Below, one piece after another: positions 24,960 through 40,012 of a DNA stretch of 64,000 nt; the stretch's first letter is position 1; each line of letters starts with the position of its first letter. Origin of the DNA: Amblyomma americanum (lineage: Eukaryota; Arthropoda; Arachnida; Ixodida; Ixodidae). The translations under genes were made by a program, and so were the position numbers. The DNA lies in NCBI RefSeq assembly GCF_052857255.1, contig NC_135500.1:162675689-162739688 (forward strand), in the 5' to 3' direction. A model generated the notes under the pieces. That model was not told the origin of the DNA, did not search any database, and was given only the letters and a program-made list of their open reading frames with translations.

Positions 24960-25470
24960 ATCTTAATTGCCAGGATATAGTGATGAAAAGCAGGCCCTGG
25001 GGCCTTGGAACTTTCGACCAACCCTGTACCTCCCGTTCTTCAACGGTTTCATGTACTCGACGAGCCCGCTTTCTCGACTTATCTCTAGCCAACACGGCTT
25101 CGTGGCGATCTCTGTCGTAGGAATCGCTGGAAGCATCCCGGCGCCTCCAATGTTCAGTCGAAGAACACGTCCCGGTGACCGGTTCTGGCGCCATGTCTCT
25201 GCGGTGTCTAGGTGGCGAGCGCTGGAATTATTTAGCAAAGAGCGAATCACGCGGTTAGTCACGTGACACAACTGGCGAGATGAGTGGTCAGAGCGGCGGT
25301 CGGCGCAGCGGCGAAACGAGCGGAATTAGCTGCGACAAGTCACACGGCATGACGTCACAGCCAAACCTGCAGCGAGCCTCCAGTTTGTTTGAGGTCTAAT
25401 ATAAGCGCCATTTGACCTTTACCTTTCCATGCGAGAAGTGCAGCTTTCGCTCCAAAATTCTACCCTTCCG
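24960..25470. promoter_or_regulatory. CpG-rich block with CRE and TATA-like sites
   Basis: The block is CpG-rich and open on both strands. It has a perfect CRE palindrome TGACGTCA (25350-25357) and a TATAA (25400-25404) 42 bases further on. This spacing is compatible with a plus-strand promoter, but no downstream coding exon is recognisable. The block could equally be transposon-derived. The evidence is motif matches only. Confidence 0.25.
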
Positions 25471-27716
25471 GCACGTATCGCGCTGTTCTGTTGTTCCGAC
25501 CCCTAAACTCCGTCAAACTTTATAAATTAACGGCCTCATACATGTCATATCATAACCTTCGAAAGCCATTTTTACATGAAGGTAAGACGAAGAACGGAAA
25601 CGAGAAAAAAAATGCTTCTAAAATTTCAAAAACACGAAGAGTTTGTAAGAAATATAACACTTTTGAGTTCATTCGAATTTGCGGTTCTTGCCGTGAACTC
25701 GTGCATGTTTTGCCAGGGAAAGTGAATTTAAGGGCATAAGATAAAACGACTTGCATAAAACAAGTTTTCTTTTTTTTGTTTGCATAGCGACGCCGAGTAG
25801 AAAAATTAAAAAATAATAAATAACAGTACTGTTAATTAGAAACACCTATCTACGTTGAAAACATTTTTGTCCTGAACCCGTTTGAACCAGTTCGAACCGG
25901 AACGAAATGTCGTTCCAGAGCCGAAATCGGAACTGAATTCCCTAAAGGCGTGAACGTGAACCCGAACCGAACCTGGAAAAGTTCTGATTCAACACCGTGA
26001 ACACGACTTCAGTTAAGAAGTACTGTTCCTTCGCATTTAGGCTGCATTAGAATTGTTGACCCATCCCTACGAGACGACAACACATGGGAAACACATACCA
26101 CAGAATGGGCGCCCGTCCTGTGCTATGTTTCTTGCTGTCCTCGTCCGGGTCAACATTTCTAAGCAATGAACCAACTAGTCCAGACCAGAATTCTCACTTA
26201 GGCCGCACTGCTTAAGATTTAATGGTTCACTGTGCAATTCACGCACACAGTTATAGTTTCTATATGTTTATTTTAAAACACTTCTAAAGGCGATTATAAG
26301 ACAACGTTTTTCAACTAATACTGCTTTCAATAAACTTGTGACGGCGCATGTGTCTGCAAAAAAAATTATAAAGAAAGAGAAGGGAAAATTCTATCGAGTA
26401 TTACAGAAACTAGAGCAAAATCTGCAACTGATGAAACCTGCCTTAATACGACCCCAACAGGAGCACCAGCGAAAATTTGTGGCCGCTGTGACCTGAACTT
26501 GTCACTGTATTCCTGAATATCTCAAACCAAATATGCGAATCCGGGGTTGATGAGAACCTACATATGTCTTACAATCATCACTGCCATCGTACGACACGCA
26601 GACAATTATCATTTGCATAGATAATTTCAAGAACCCTACAGCAAAAGCAGAAGTTTTCTATTAGAAAAGTGCAGTTTCTTGCTGTATTACCGCTTGATTC
26701 TAGGGCTCAACCCGAAGGCGCCTGATGAAGTGACTTTTAATGCTTCACGTTCCACGGATGGCTGTTAAGACAGCCACATCCCCTCACTGACGTGCGGAGC
26801 GCAGGTAAGATATTCACGGACGCCAACCTCGAAAAGAAAGAACAGAACCAATACTTTAAGGGCTGCAATTCAGTGCACAGAGCGATGTTATCTGCTGATG
26901 ATGCTCTAGCAATAATTGTAGGGACAGGCGCTAGATCCAAAGGTCATTTTATGCGTCGTAAGTGACACCAATGTTATGCACGCTTACGCACAACGCTTAA
27001 TTTCGCGTCCAATTGGCCTCACCTCTACTGTCTTCTTTCTTTCCCCTTCTTTTTATTTTCCGATCCGGCTCCGTTTCTTTCAGATAACATCGCCTTGCTT
27101 TCCGGATGCAAGGGCAGCTTGGCTGTGCTCTATCATTTTTTTTTGCACTCTTTCCCTTTGCCTGGCAGCCTTCCGAGCTGGTACGAACGACCTTGCGTAA
27201 AGTCCGCCCCCCTTCCCCCCCCCCCCCCCCGGGGGGACATTTTTTTTTACTTTCTTTCTTTCTTTCGAACACTTTATTTCTCTGAACACTTTATAAGCTG
27301 ACAGAAGAATGTGTACTTGCTGCTCTGAAAACACAGAGGCAAAGAAGCTTCCATCGTATTTAATCAAAGATACTTTCTTCCTTTGTTCTTTCTTTCTGCC
27401 TTCTTTGTACGAATCAAGCAGTCAGTACTCAAAATTCAGAGGCAGTGAGTCGATCGTTGAATACCTTGCTCACTTTCTCGCTTATAAATGAGTTCGTGCT
27501 CTCTCTCGCTTTCTAAAGTTCCGCAGAACGTGACGTGCGGGATGCAAACTTTTCGTGTTTTTTTCGGTTTTTAATACCTCTAGTACTGATAACTTGATAT
27601 GATGATTTATTTCAGCATGTGCGCTCTACCTCCTCAGCGCTAAATATATGAGAGGCTAAGAGCTGCCGTTCTTTCAGTTTCATTTAGCGTGATTTTTGAG
27701 TACAAACTCCTTCGGT
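25471..27716. other. Unassigned non-coding stretch
   Basis: Includes a second GAACC-rich block at 25870-25985 with degenerate GAACCGGAAC and CCGAAATCGGAAC words. A C run (27215-27230) is followed directly by six G, then T-rich (CTTT)n sequence to 27265. No gene was recognised. Confidence 0.5.
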
Positions 27717-27987
27717 ATTTCCCGCAAGTAAGCCGCCGCGGTGGCTGAGTGGTTATGGCGCTCGGCTGCCGGCCCGAAAGACGCGGGTTCGATCCCGGCC
27801 GCGGAGGTCGAATTTCGATGGGGGCGAAATTCTAGAGGCCCGTGTGCTGTGCGATGTCAGTGCACGTTAAAGAACCCCAGGTGGTCGAACTTCCCGGAGC
27901 CCTTCACTACGGCGTCTCTCATAGCCTGAGTCGCTTTGCGACGTTAAACCCCCCTAAATCAAACCAAACCAAACCATTTCCCGCAAG
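27717..27987 (+). mobile_element. Ruka-type tRNA SINE with perfect 12-bp TSD
   Basis: The SINE (27729-27975) starts with a Ser-tRNA-like head: A box TGGCTGAGTGG and B box GGGTTCGATCC, both intact. The core GATGTCAGTGCACGTTAAAG and CCCCAGGTGGTCG follows. The 3' end is GACGTTAAACCCCC and a CAAAC(CAAAC)n-type tail. It is flanked by a perfect target-site duplication ATTTCCCGCAAG at 27717-27728 and 27976-27987. The intact promoter and undamaged TSD mark a recent insertion, presumably mobilised by a LINE reverse transcriptase. The 62-codon open frame inside it is not a gene. Confidence 0.93.
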
Positions 27988-28155
27988 CAGCGTTCACTAT
28001 CAGCTGCCAGCAGTTCTTGTTGTTGCATTAAAAACTGACGTCGTACACTGACACTCCTTCTTTGCTCTTAATCTAGGTAATCGGCTAAGAAGCGTCCCAT
28101 TTATAGGGTAGAAAGTAAACGCAGAGATAATATAAAAGTATGCTTTGATTATCTT

Positions 28156-28212
28156 TGAAACAGCACGAAGGACGGGAGAAGAAAAGAAATTTCATTACTT
28201 CGTGCTGTTTCA
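28156..28212. repeat. Perfect 15-bp stem hairpin
   Basis: TGAAACAGCACGAAG at 28156-28170 is perfectly reverse-complementary to 28198-28212, with a 27-base purine-rich loop. The word order AACAGC-CGAAG resembles the ends of the larger foldback at 35.4 kb, so it may be a small relative. Confidence 0.6.
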
Positions 28213-29500
28213 CAGGTCACCGTAAGCCAACAAGCCCAACTTACTACCCATATGCTGTTATTTTAACCAATGGCGTGTCTGTGTTTCTAAAAGTAATAGA
28301 GTGGTTTAGCAAAGCTCGCGTGCAGCGGCTTGCCACATGCAAGTCAAACTCTGTTCGCAACTGCACGCTTTCTTTTAGCCTGCAGTTGATTTGGAATGCT
28401 CGATATCACTCCGTACTGCTTAATTTGAGCTCCATAATTGGCTAATCGTGAATACGCACACTAGTGGTGGCTTAAGGTAGTAAGGCCATTAACAGTATAG
28501 CATGCAGTATTATCCACGCGTGCTATCTCCTGTCAACTAAACATTTTGACAGATTTGCCTGTCTGGTTGGGTTTGAAGACATAATAAACTGCAATCTCCA
28601 ATCAAAAATTTTAACATTTAATTTTAACTCCTGTCAACACAAGGCACCGATTTGCCAAAAACATCGGACGTAGTTAGGATGCTTCGCTGGTGTTTGATAC
28701 TATTCGAGTTCTGTAAATGCAATACAGGCTGCTGGCATACATGTCGAGACGCGAGCTGATCCCCTGCATTGTCAAACTGAAACATTTATATCCGCGAATA
28801 CTTTTTGATGCCGGCCGTTTGAATGCCGCCACGCTCTTTCAAAGTGACAATAATAGCTAAAATTCAGATGAGCTAGCTCTCATACCCTAATATATCATGA
28901 TTACACGCGCAAATAAACTTTTTGAAGAATAGCACAGGGCTGACAATTTGCAAAGTTGCTCCACGACAAGCATATGTATGAACAGCCGCGAGTGCTTTAT
29001 GTAGCTGCGTTAATGCATGGTCATCTAACAACCTTCTATATTTAAAACGCCGGGCGAGACACTAGGTTCGAGCTCTGACATGTGTTTTTGTCTACAAGGC
29101 AAAAGTCACCCGATAAAGAAAGGTAAGCATCAAAATGGACGCAACTTCGTCAGTCCGAACCATTTCTGCAGCGTAGCTCGCTACCAGGCGCCATCTTTGA
29201 TATTTTAGGCAATATCAGGTATCAGATTAAAAGGCCTCAGGAAGCTTCTTGATCAAAGCTATGCAAGATCGTCGCACACATTTTAAACAGCATATATTAA
29301 GGTACCTAATACCGGGAAGCATTTTCGATGTCTATCCGTGTAATGGTGCTATACAGTTTCAAAGTCTTGAAAAATGGCAAAATTTGGCCCCCTCCCGTAG
29401 GCAGCATAGTATAATATTGAAACGCGCTGGGATCCTCGTGTATTAATAGCACGGAACTGAAATTTCGGCACATTCCTCAGCTAAGTGCATATTATACAAA
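28213..29500. other. Unassigned non-coding stretch
   Basis: No gene or repeat family was recognised. Confidence 0.5.
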
Positions 29501-29981
29501 TCACGAAAGCATTTTTCACTACTGATATTTCCACTACTTAACACTGGTTATACTACAAACTTTGTCTCGTTTATCAAATTCATAACCGTATTGAATTGTT
29601 TCATCTGGTTGTATGTAATTATCTGTAACAAATTGATTTCTATATTGTATTTTCCTGTACATTCAGTGTATTTATTCTACACATTTTGTAATTTGATAGC
29701 ATTTCAGATATTAATTTTTCTAAGAAACTGTTTTGTATTCATTTTTGACGACTGTAAAAACTGCCTTCTGCATTACCTTAGCATTTCCTTTACTTAGTGT
29801 GTGCCCTACAGTCTGTTAAGTTTCAATTTTTGATTTATTTTACGGTAGTGCTGTTACCGCTCCGAAATGTTTCCACGGGGCTGTGGCCTAGTCAAGCTGT
29901 TCTGAAAAACAGCTTTTTGTCACAGTCCTTCTTTCTGTATCACTGACAGAATGAAAATAAAGATTGATTGATTGATTGATT
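29501..29981 (+). mobile_element. LINE 3' UTR with terminal hairpin and (GATT)n tail
   Basis: AT-rich sequence leads to a block CCTAGTCAAGC at 29888-29898, whose last bases form a 7-bp hairpin (AGCTGTT/AACAGCT, 29895-29914). AATAAA follows at 29956-29961, with a GATT tail to about 29980. The same CCTAGTCAAGC plus hairpin plus AATAAA plus short tail layout closes the reverse-transcriptase-bearing LINE at 53.3 kb, so this is the 3' untranslated end of a related element. No coding part remains; the 5' limit is approximate. Confidence 0.6.
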
Positions 29982-30565
29982 TTTGTAAGTGCTTTTGTTC
30001 ACGTTTAACGATTTTTTTTGTACCCCATCCCATTCAGTTACGCGCCCTGTCGCCACCACTGCCGGTAGATGGCGCAAGTAGTTGATGTCCCGGAAAGCTG
30101 AGCCTGGAAGCCTTTAACATTTACGTCTGCGAGGTTTGTTATCTACTGCCGTCAGCAGACATGTGCATTTATAACGCTTCTGGTCCGAGTTGATGAAATT
30201 GGTTGGTCTAGTCACCGCTTTGCAGTACTGTAGAATTCTATACTACTTTGTGAACTGCTAGGTAGTGCAGGCACTTTCAGAACTGCTAGGTAGTGCAACT
30301 TGTAACGTGCGCGAAATATTGCACTGTTTAATATTATCTGCTCTTCACCGCTTGAATTTCAAACTGTACGAAAAAGCTCACATTAATTTCGTCCTGTTTG
30401 CTAGACGGAGCCCAAAATTGTTTTCAGTATATGACAGAATCAGCCAGAGCTGTCCCTCACCGCATGTGGCAATCCATGTGAGCGACAAGTTGTGAATGAC
30501 CGCCACTAAATTTCTCTGATTAGACACCAAATACTGTCGGTTACAAAATGTGGTGCGCCTAAAAC
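29982..30565. other. Unassigned stretch with a short direct repeat
   Basis: The 17-18 base word GAACTGCTAGGTAGTGCA occurs twice, at about 30252-30269 and 30280-30297. Nothing else was recognised. Confidence 0.5.
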
Positions 30566-33936
<3,371 letters not shown>

Positions 33937-34350
33937 CTCAAAGGGACACTGACGACAAATGAAAGTTGGCATGTAACAATAAGTTACCGCGTTTTAATTA
34001 CGAAGAGACCATCCTCACCGAAAACAGAGTTGTTAAAGTTAAAAAGGACCATGAAACTAAATACTGGTGTCGCCACCGCCGGCCGATTTTATGAGAAAAG
34101 TGCATGCGTCTATGCCGATTTCTGGGTGGGATTATAGCGGCTACGCTACCCCGCTTTTACTTCGGTGGCAACCTGTTCTTTTCGATAAGGACGCCACGAG
34201 TTTGAATAAACTGGCGGAAAGGTTTTAAAATGTAATTTTCTCTGTAATAAATGCGTTTTTTTCTGCTGCAAAAACGTCAACATAGCCGGAAAGAACTAGA
34301 AAATCAACTTTTGCTGTAAACAACACTCGGAGAGTTTTCCTTTCAGGTGA
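33937..34350 (+). repeat. Possible MITE beginning AAAGGGACACT
   Basis: The word AAAGGGACACTGACGACAAA at 33940-33959 resembles the terminal sequence of a common tick repeat that starts AAAGGGACACT. The following AT-rich body has no coding potential. I could not find the matching inverted end, so the right boundary is a guess. Confidence 0.35.
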
Positions 34351-35368
34351 ATTCTACGAACGGGTGTGAAGCCTCAACATGACGCACCTCCTCAAAGCTC
34401 ATATCAGGAGCAAGCGCTAGGCACTTCGTTTTTCCACCATGTCAAGACTAGGTGATACCCTGACATGGTATGCTAACTTCTTCGGGTCCGGCTCGTTATT
34501 TCGATTCAAAGCAAACAGTTTTCCGCCTAAATGTCGGATTCAGGCAGCAACAACGCCAATTCATTTGATGTCTAAAGCGAAACGCCAACAGTGTACTTTT
34601 TACACGCATGTACAAATTTTCTTGGTACCAGTAATGCCACGTAGAAATGTAGTCGAAAAGCTATTGGCCCGCTGTTGGCGATTTTATCCACTCAAATACC
34701 TGTGAATAATAAAAACGGAATGCTAGACACTGTCCCTGTGTAACCAACCTCAAATACTGCCGTAACCTTGACGAGCCCAAAAAGCAGCAAGAGCAAGCCG
34801 ATAAAAGGGGAAGTTCTCGGAAAAAAAAAGCATTTCTACAGAGGACGCTATCCTGTTAATCTTCCGCGACGTAGAGCCGCCGGATGGCAACTGGCGAAGT
34901 TCCAGCAGATGGTATCGAGAAACTACCTCGAACAGTAAACAGTGTGGCCCCATCTGAGCAAGAAGGAAGCAGGAATTATAGGAAAAGGAGGACTGACCCG
35001 TCGCACAGGGTGAATCAACGACCGTGCAAGTTACCGCTCGCACACCAGTGCAGGCGCACCGAGCTACTTGGGACTGTCAACGCGCTCCAGGAAGAAAGAG
35101 AAAAAAATGGGCAGAAAGACCAGTTAGCAAGAAAACTATCGAAAACCGGGGTCAGTGAGTGAAAACCGGCGGTCTTGCGTTTTCCAGAAAATTTTGGCCG
35201 CTTTAGAGCAGCGCAGCGGCTGATAACATCGACCCACTGAAACATTTCGCGCAGAATTAAGCCAAACACTCGCTTAACCGACTCGCTTGTTCAGTGTCAA
35301 GGGTTCAGTGGTGGAGAAGAAGAGAGCTTTGAAGAACGGAAAGCAGGGCAAGCTGGTGTATATTATTC
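34351..35368. other. Unassigned non-coding stretch
   Basis: No recognised gene or repeat; open frames near 34750-35270 occur on both strands without domains. Confidence 0.5.
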
Positions 35369-35645
35369 ATTGTAAATAGCGCGAAAAAGACGCATACAGC
35401 ACAAGCGCAACAACACGAGTGTTGTCTTTCAACTGGTGGTTTAGTAAGCACACGTACATTTGTACCTGTTCCTGCCCCTCTCCAGGAAGGTAGTGTTGCT
35501 TTCCGGTTGTTTTTTTGTTATGTGTTGTTTTTTTTTGGGTGGGGGGGGTATAAATGCCCGTGTGCTTGATAAACCACTAGTTGAAAGTCAGTGATCGTGT
35601 TCTCGTGCATGTTAAGTCTTCGTGTTTTTCGCGCTGTTTACAATT
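35369..35645. mobile_element. Foldback element with ~98-bp inverted arms
   Basis: The left arm (about 35369-35466) and right arm (about 35547-35645) are diverged reverse complements. They pair through TTGTAAA-AGCGCGAAAAA, CACGAG, CTTTCAACT-GTGGTTTA and AAGCACACG blocks. The inner 31-bp part (35424-35454 against 35559-35589) matches at about 28 of 31 positions. An ~80-base spacer holds T and G runs, and TATAAA lies at 35549-35554 in the right arm. The termini (TGTAAA-AGCGCGAAAAA) resemble words common at Penelope-like element ends in ticks; that assignment is inference. Confidence 0.6.
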
Positions 35646-38600
35646 AAGAGAGCGCGGCAGATTTTTTTTCAATCTTGTTTATTTCCTTCAACATTTTATC
35701 AACTGAACAGCAAATTTTAATGCATGGCGTGGCAAAGGGCTATGATTAGCGTATAAGTCGGGCTCCAAAACGGCGTTCTCACACTGCGTCTCCATCGAAA
35801 TTAGAACTCTGCAGCCGAAATCGAATCCGCAAACTGTACGAACTTATTCAACTACACGCACAGAACCACTTTAGCGTTGCTCTTTCAAGGACAGCAGAAA
35901 AAAACTGTGTCATTTGTGCCTACGGTATTAGAATCCCGAGAGAGCGTAATCCACTATTACGTGCGTTACTCCGAAGCATAGCATTACGTATACAACAAGC
36001 AGGCTCCATTGAAACCACTTTAACTTTTTCGCTTATCTAATTCCAGCAAAATGAGAGCGCAGATCACAGACAATTCCAGCTTGTAGGATAGCTGCAGAAC
36101 GGCTGCAGTAGAAGAAGATTAGATAAGGGCTCCAAGATGACATCGAACATACCTCGTGTAGACCAGAGAGCAGATGTGATATAAATAGCTTCGAGGAACC
36201 GCTTGCTCAGTGATCCACTGGAGCTTCCTTTGCAGCTGTCGCAGTGTGTATTATGGCAGCTGTCATAATAAGCTCACTGTGACGCCATGACATCACAGTG
36301 GTAACAATATTCTATCCCGGCTATGGCGGGCGCATTTCAAAAGAGGCGAAATGCAAATATGCCCTTCTGTCCACATTTTGGGACATGTTAAAGAACTCCT
36401 AGTAGCCAAAATTGCCATTCCACAGCTTTCTATGACGTAGCACCCTATAGCTCGGAATTTTACTTTGGCAAGTGAAAACTGCTCAATACCATGCGAACCA
36501 TACATGTGACACCCTACTGTTCCCGCTTTTTATCCCATTACCTAAACATGCAAGGAGGAATTGCGGGTTGGCACTCTCCGAAGAAAAACCTACGCGCTGT
36601 TTTTTTTTTTTTCACTTTAACAATCGGTTACACTGAGGACAATCCCTAGCTGACTGCAATCCGTGCGGCGACTGTTCATGGAAGTGCGTAGGCCAGACAA
36701 AAGGCTAAAACTACGCAGCTCCAAGCATGTCCCGTGCGGGTGCAGTTGCCATCGACAGCCTGCGGCCCTTCTGTTTCTACTCCCCTATCTTGCTGTTTCT
36801 GCAGTCGTTCCCTGTTGTGTCTAATTGCAAATGAGCTGCTTTCATTACCACGCAGCTCCTCCTGGCAACACGAGCTTTTGATTTTCTAAATTCCTTCCCC
36901 TAAAAGCGAATTACCAAGAATTCGTCTCCCAGACGAGTCGAAAAGAGAGAAAGCCTCGATTCTATGAAGTTCAAAGAAAAAAGGAGTACTTAGCAAGCTC
37001 ATTAATGAGCTAGTGGTGGATTGCGCGTAATCACGAGAGCTGCTTAGAGAGAGAAGACAGAAAAGGAGAAACGATGATTTTCCGGAGGACGAAAGAGCAC
37101 TGCAGCGCCCTGCGGCAGTGGGCCTCCTTTCTTTCATTTTCTTCCTCGCTTTTGCTGCGGTCTCACTGTAATGAACTCGCCTCGGATTTCCCCGATTCGC
37201 AGCAGGCGCAGGTGAGAAGGAAAATCCGCTTTCCTCCCGCAGTTCCGCAGCAATGGGCGCAGAGTTCGCGCAGGTGGCGGATTTAAAAGCACGATGCCTC
37301 TGCATGGTGTGCCGAGTCTGCTGGCTGCGCAATACGGAATAAGCTGCTGCGGGGCGTCGCCTGTGTGTTCTGTCTGCTTTCCGAGAAATCTCGGCGTTCA
37401 CAAGAGAGGCGGAAAGCTGTGGAGTCTCGGAATCACTGGAAACTTTACAGAGCTCGCTGGGCGGGACTGCACCGCAAATAATTGCCCACACGCCAACTTT
37501 CTCGCCGCTCGGTGTATTCGTGAGCGCCCACGACCAGATCCCGGGAAACAAATTTCCTGCTTTCTTTTATTTTTTCTTGTTTGCTCGTGTCGCTGGCGTT
37601 GCTACTACATTCGCACATTCACTTCTTTCGCACTAAGCAGCTTATGTAGCAAATTTTACTCGAGTATTTTTTTTTCTGTGGCTTCTCTCTCAAACAAAAA
37701 ACAAAAACTAAAAAGTTATAAATAAACCCTCGTTGCTACGTTACCTGGCGTGGCTATCAGCAGACAGGAAGCAATAGTAAGCTTTAAATGCGGTTCTGTT
37801 TTAATTCGTTTCACTTTTTAATTCATTACTTTCGTTGTGTGTGTTGTTCTTGTCTGTACGGAGCATTTTTCGCAGCTTACAAGCACCGTACGGTATGCAA
37901 TACAATAAAGTGTCGCGGTCGTTTTCTTGCCTTATTCTTTTTGTCTGCGTTTTTTTTTAAATCCCCTTCATTCCGTCCTCCCATTTGCGAAGGTAATTCA
38001 CTTCGAGCATCTGGCTTGAAGTTTTTGTTGTTCTTTTCCGAGATTTCAAGAGCGAATTGCTTCATTTAATTTATGTAGCCGTGGTGACCGCGAACATTAC
38101 TTTTGCGGTCTAAAGAAGCTCAAAAAACAGGCGTAGTAAAAGAAGCATGTTTCTACTTAGAAACCCAAGAAAAGAACAAGCGAATGATAACCCATTCAAC
38201 AGCCGTTCTAATTTATTTTAGCAGCCATGGCGGACGAGCACCTTCGCACGCGACCATTCATCGCAGAAGTGGTTATGTTTGCGCAAGCTGAATGAACACA
38301 GCAGGAACGAAGTGTTGTTTTTATTTTTCTTTGTTTCCTTCCTTCCTTCCCTTCCTTGTTTTTCACTTTCTTCCTTTCTTTTCTTCTTTTACTTAAATTG
38401 TCTACTTCGATGTCAGTTTAACCAACATCGTTCTCTTACCGCCTGAACACCACAGGACTTCAGCGTACAGTGTTCTGCACGCAACCATTCTTCATGCAAC
38501 GCCCTACTGGACGGTTCCCACAAAATAAAAATGAAAGTTGCGTACTGCAACTCATGAAAGCGATGCGTTTCGCCAGACAGCGTTGTGGAATTTTTCTGTG

Positions 38601-39342
38601 AGCTTGCACTCGGAGCAACTCTCGGTGTTCATGCAAGAAGAAAAGCAAATCATCGACTTTTGCGTATTTGCTCCCACTTTGCTACTTTTTTTTTCTTTTG
38701 GCCTTTGAATATGCGAAAGAACGTATCCGCCCCATCATTTGTGCTGCAGCGAGGCTTATGGGCTTGGCGAATGGGCAAGCAAAACAAATAACGGGTAATT
38801 CCAGCACTCAGTGAGTTTTCAGAAAGCATGCCACGAATGTGTTTTCGAGAAAGCGACTGAGATGCGGAAAAATAAAAGTAACAAGACCTCGCGAATACCG
38901 AGCATGTAAATGCATGTTTCGACGGCACAGCGCATAATCTTTAAGAAGCCCTCCTAATAACCGGCGCGTATAAATGAGCGAGATGATTACACCGTAACCT
39001 TTATGGCCTTGGAAGCGTCGCTATATTTCCTTTATTACCGACGGCATAACGCGGCTCGGAGAAAAGTGAAGAAAACCGCACCCATGCTGGTTCCGTAAAG
39101 CCACCTTTAATGACGCTCCCCCTTCACTTCTTTTGTGCTAATCTCTTTTCCAGTGCTCGTTAATCTTAGTCCTATAGTAATAGCTGGAAACGTGGGACAT
39201 ACGGCACAACAGTGCCCCAATGTTCCAGCTCTACGTGATCTAACAGAAGCAGCACGCAAACTAAATGACGCGAATCGAACAGATACCACTCCGTATAATT
39301 CTGTTTATAGATGTGAGGTTAACGCGTGGTTGCTGATCAGTA
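35646..39342. other. Unassigned non-coding stretch
   Basis: A 221-codon minus-strand frame (36886-37551) overlaps a CpG-rich patch at about 37080-37560; it has no recognised domain and is not called. A (CTTC)n-rich pyrimidine tract lies at 38325-38395. Nothing else can be supported. Confidence 0.45.
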
Positions 39343-39343
39343 G

Positions 39344-39372
<29 letters not shown>
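39343..39372 (+). repeat. 30-base uninterrupted G run
   Basis: Thirty consecutive G on the plus strand. It could form G-quadruplexes, and its exact length is likely to be unreliable in any assembly. Confidence 0.95.
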
Positions 39373-39374
<2 letters not shown>

Positions 39375-39860
39375 ACAAAACTAGGTATAAGGCTTCCAAC
39401 GAAATGTTTACAGTCTTTCTGCAGGAAAAGCAATTGTGGCCAGGGAGGTAAATACGAAACACTAAATAACAAACGCGAGCGTAAGCTGCACTTCGTGAAG
39501 GTAAATTGGAAAGTTTGCTGGGTGCTCGAAGTAAAGCGATCCAAGGGCTCGAAATAACCTCATACTAACCGCGAAAAAGCGATTAGTGATCTCCTAGAAT
39601 TAGCGCGAGCATTTCTTAATTCTCGCCAAATGCTAAAAAAGTCATGAACATCCATGTTACGGGTGCGCATTTTTTGCACACCCTGCGTACGGCAGCGCCC
39701 TCTTTCATGCGGTCAATGTGGCCTGCTCTAGCTGGAGGAGATGCACTCGCCATCAACACGCTCAGTTGGCCGCCATATCATTCTGGAGTGTCGACGTATG
39801 CTTGTAAAGAGCCTAAAGGGCTGTCTAAATATTAAGGGTGTAATTACTCACTGGCACCTA
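39373..39860. other. Unassigned non-coding stretch
   Basis: No supported feature was recognised. Confidence 0.5.
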
Positions 39861-40012
39861 TCCAAGCGCAACCATACGGCTGCAACCGAAAGCTATACAT
39901 CTTCCAAAAAACTTCGTAGTGGAAGAAAAATTAGTCCTGGTCTAGGGTTCGAACCCGGGACCACCGCCTCGACTGGTTAGTTGCTCTACCAACTGAGCTA
40001 ACCGGGACGGCT
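39861..40012 (-). mobile_element. tRNA-derived SINE with intact A and B boxes (family C)
   Basis: The minus strand from about 40010 to 39935 is tRNA-like: an A box TTAGCTCAGTTGG with GTAGAGC after it, and a perfect B box GGTTCGAACCC. The anticodon arm does not pair properly and there is no 3' acceptor partner, so it is not a working tRNA gene. It is followed by a GGACTAATTTTTCTTCCAC body. That head-body junction is typical of a dispersed tick SINE. This head is unrelated to the Ruka head. The 3' limit is uncertain. Confidence 0.7.

Noticed and set aside
27741..27929. 62-codon frame also found at 53580-53768
   Set aside because: Both lie entirely within Ruka SINE copies; the similarity is due to the SINE and does not indicate a conserved protein.
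36886..37551. 221-codon minus-strand frame
   Set aside because: CpG-rich, with no recognisable domain, and open frames overlap on the other strand; most likely chance.
39135..39340. Gag-like zinc knuckle (GHTAQQCP)
   Set aside because: Only the His and last Cys are present; both leading Cys residues are absent, so the match is too weak.
39935..40010. A true tRNA gene on the minus strand
   Set aside because: A and B boxes are excellent, but the anticodon stem and acceptor stem do not pair, and the sequence runs on into a SINE-like body.
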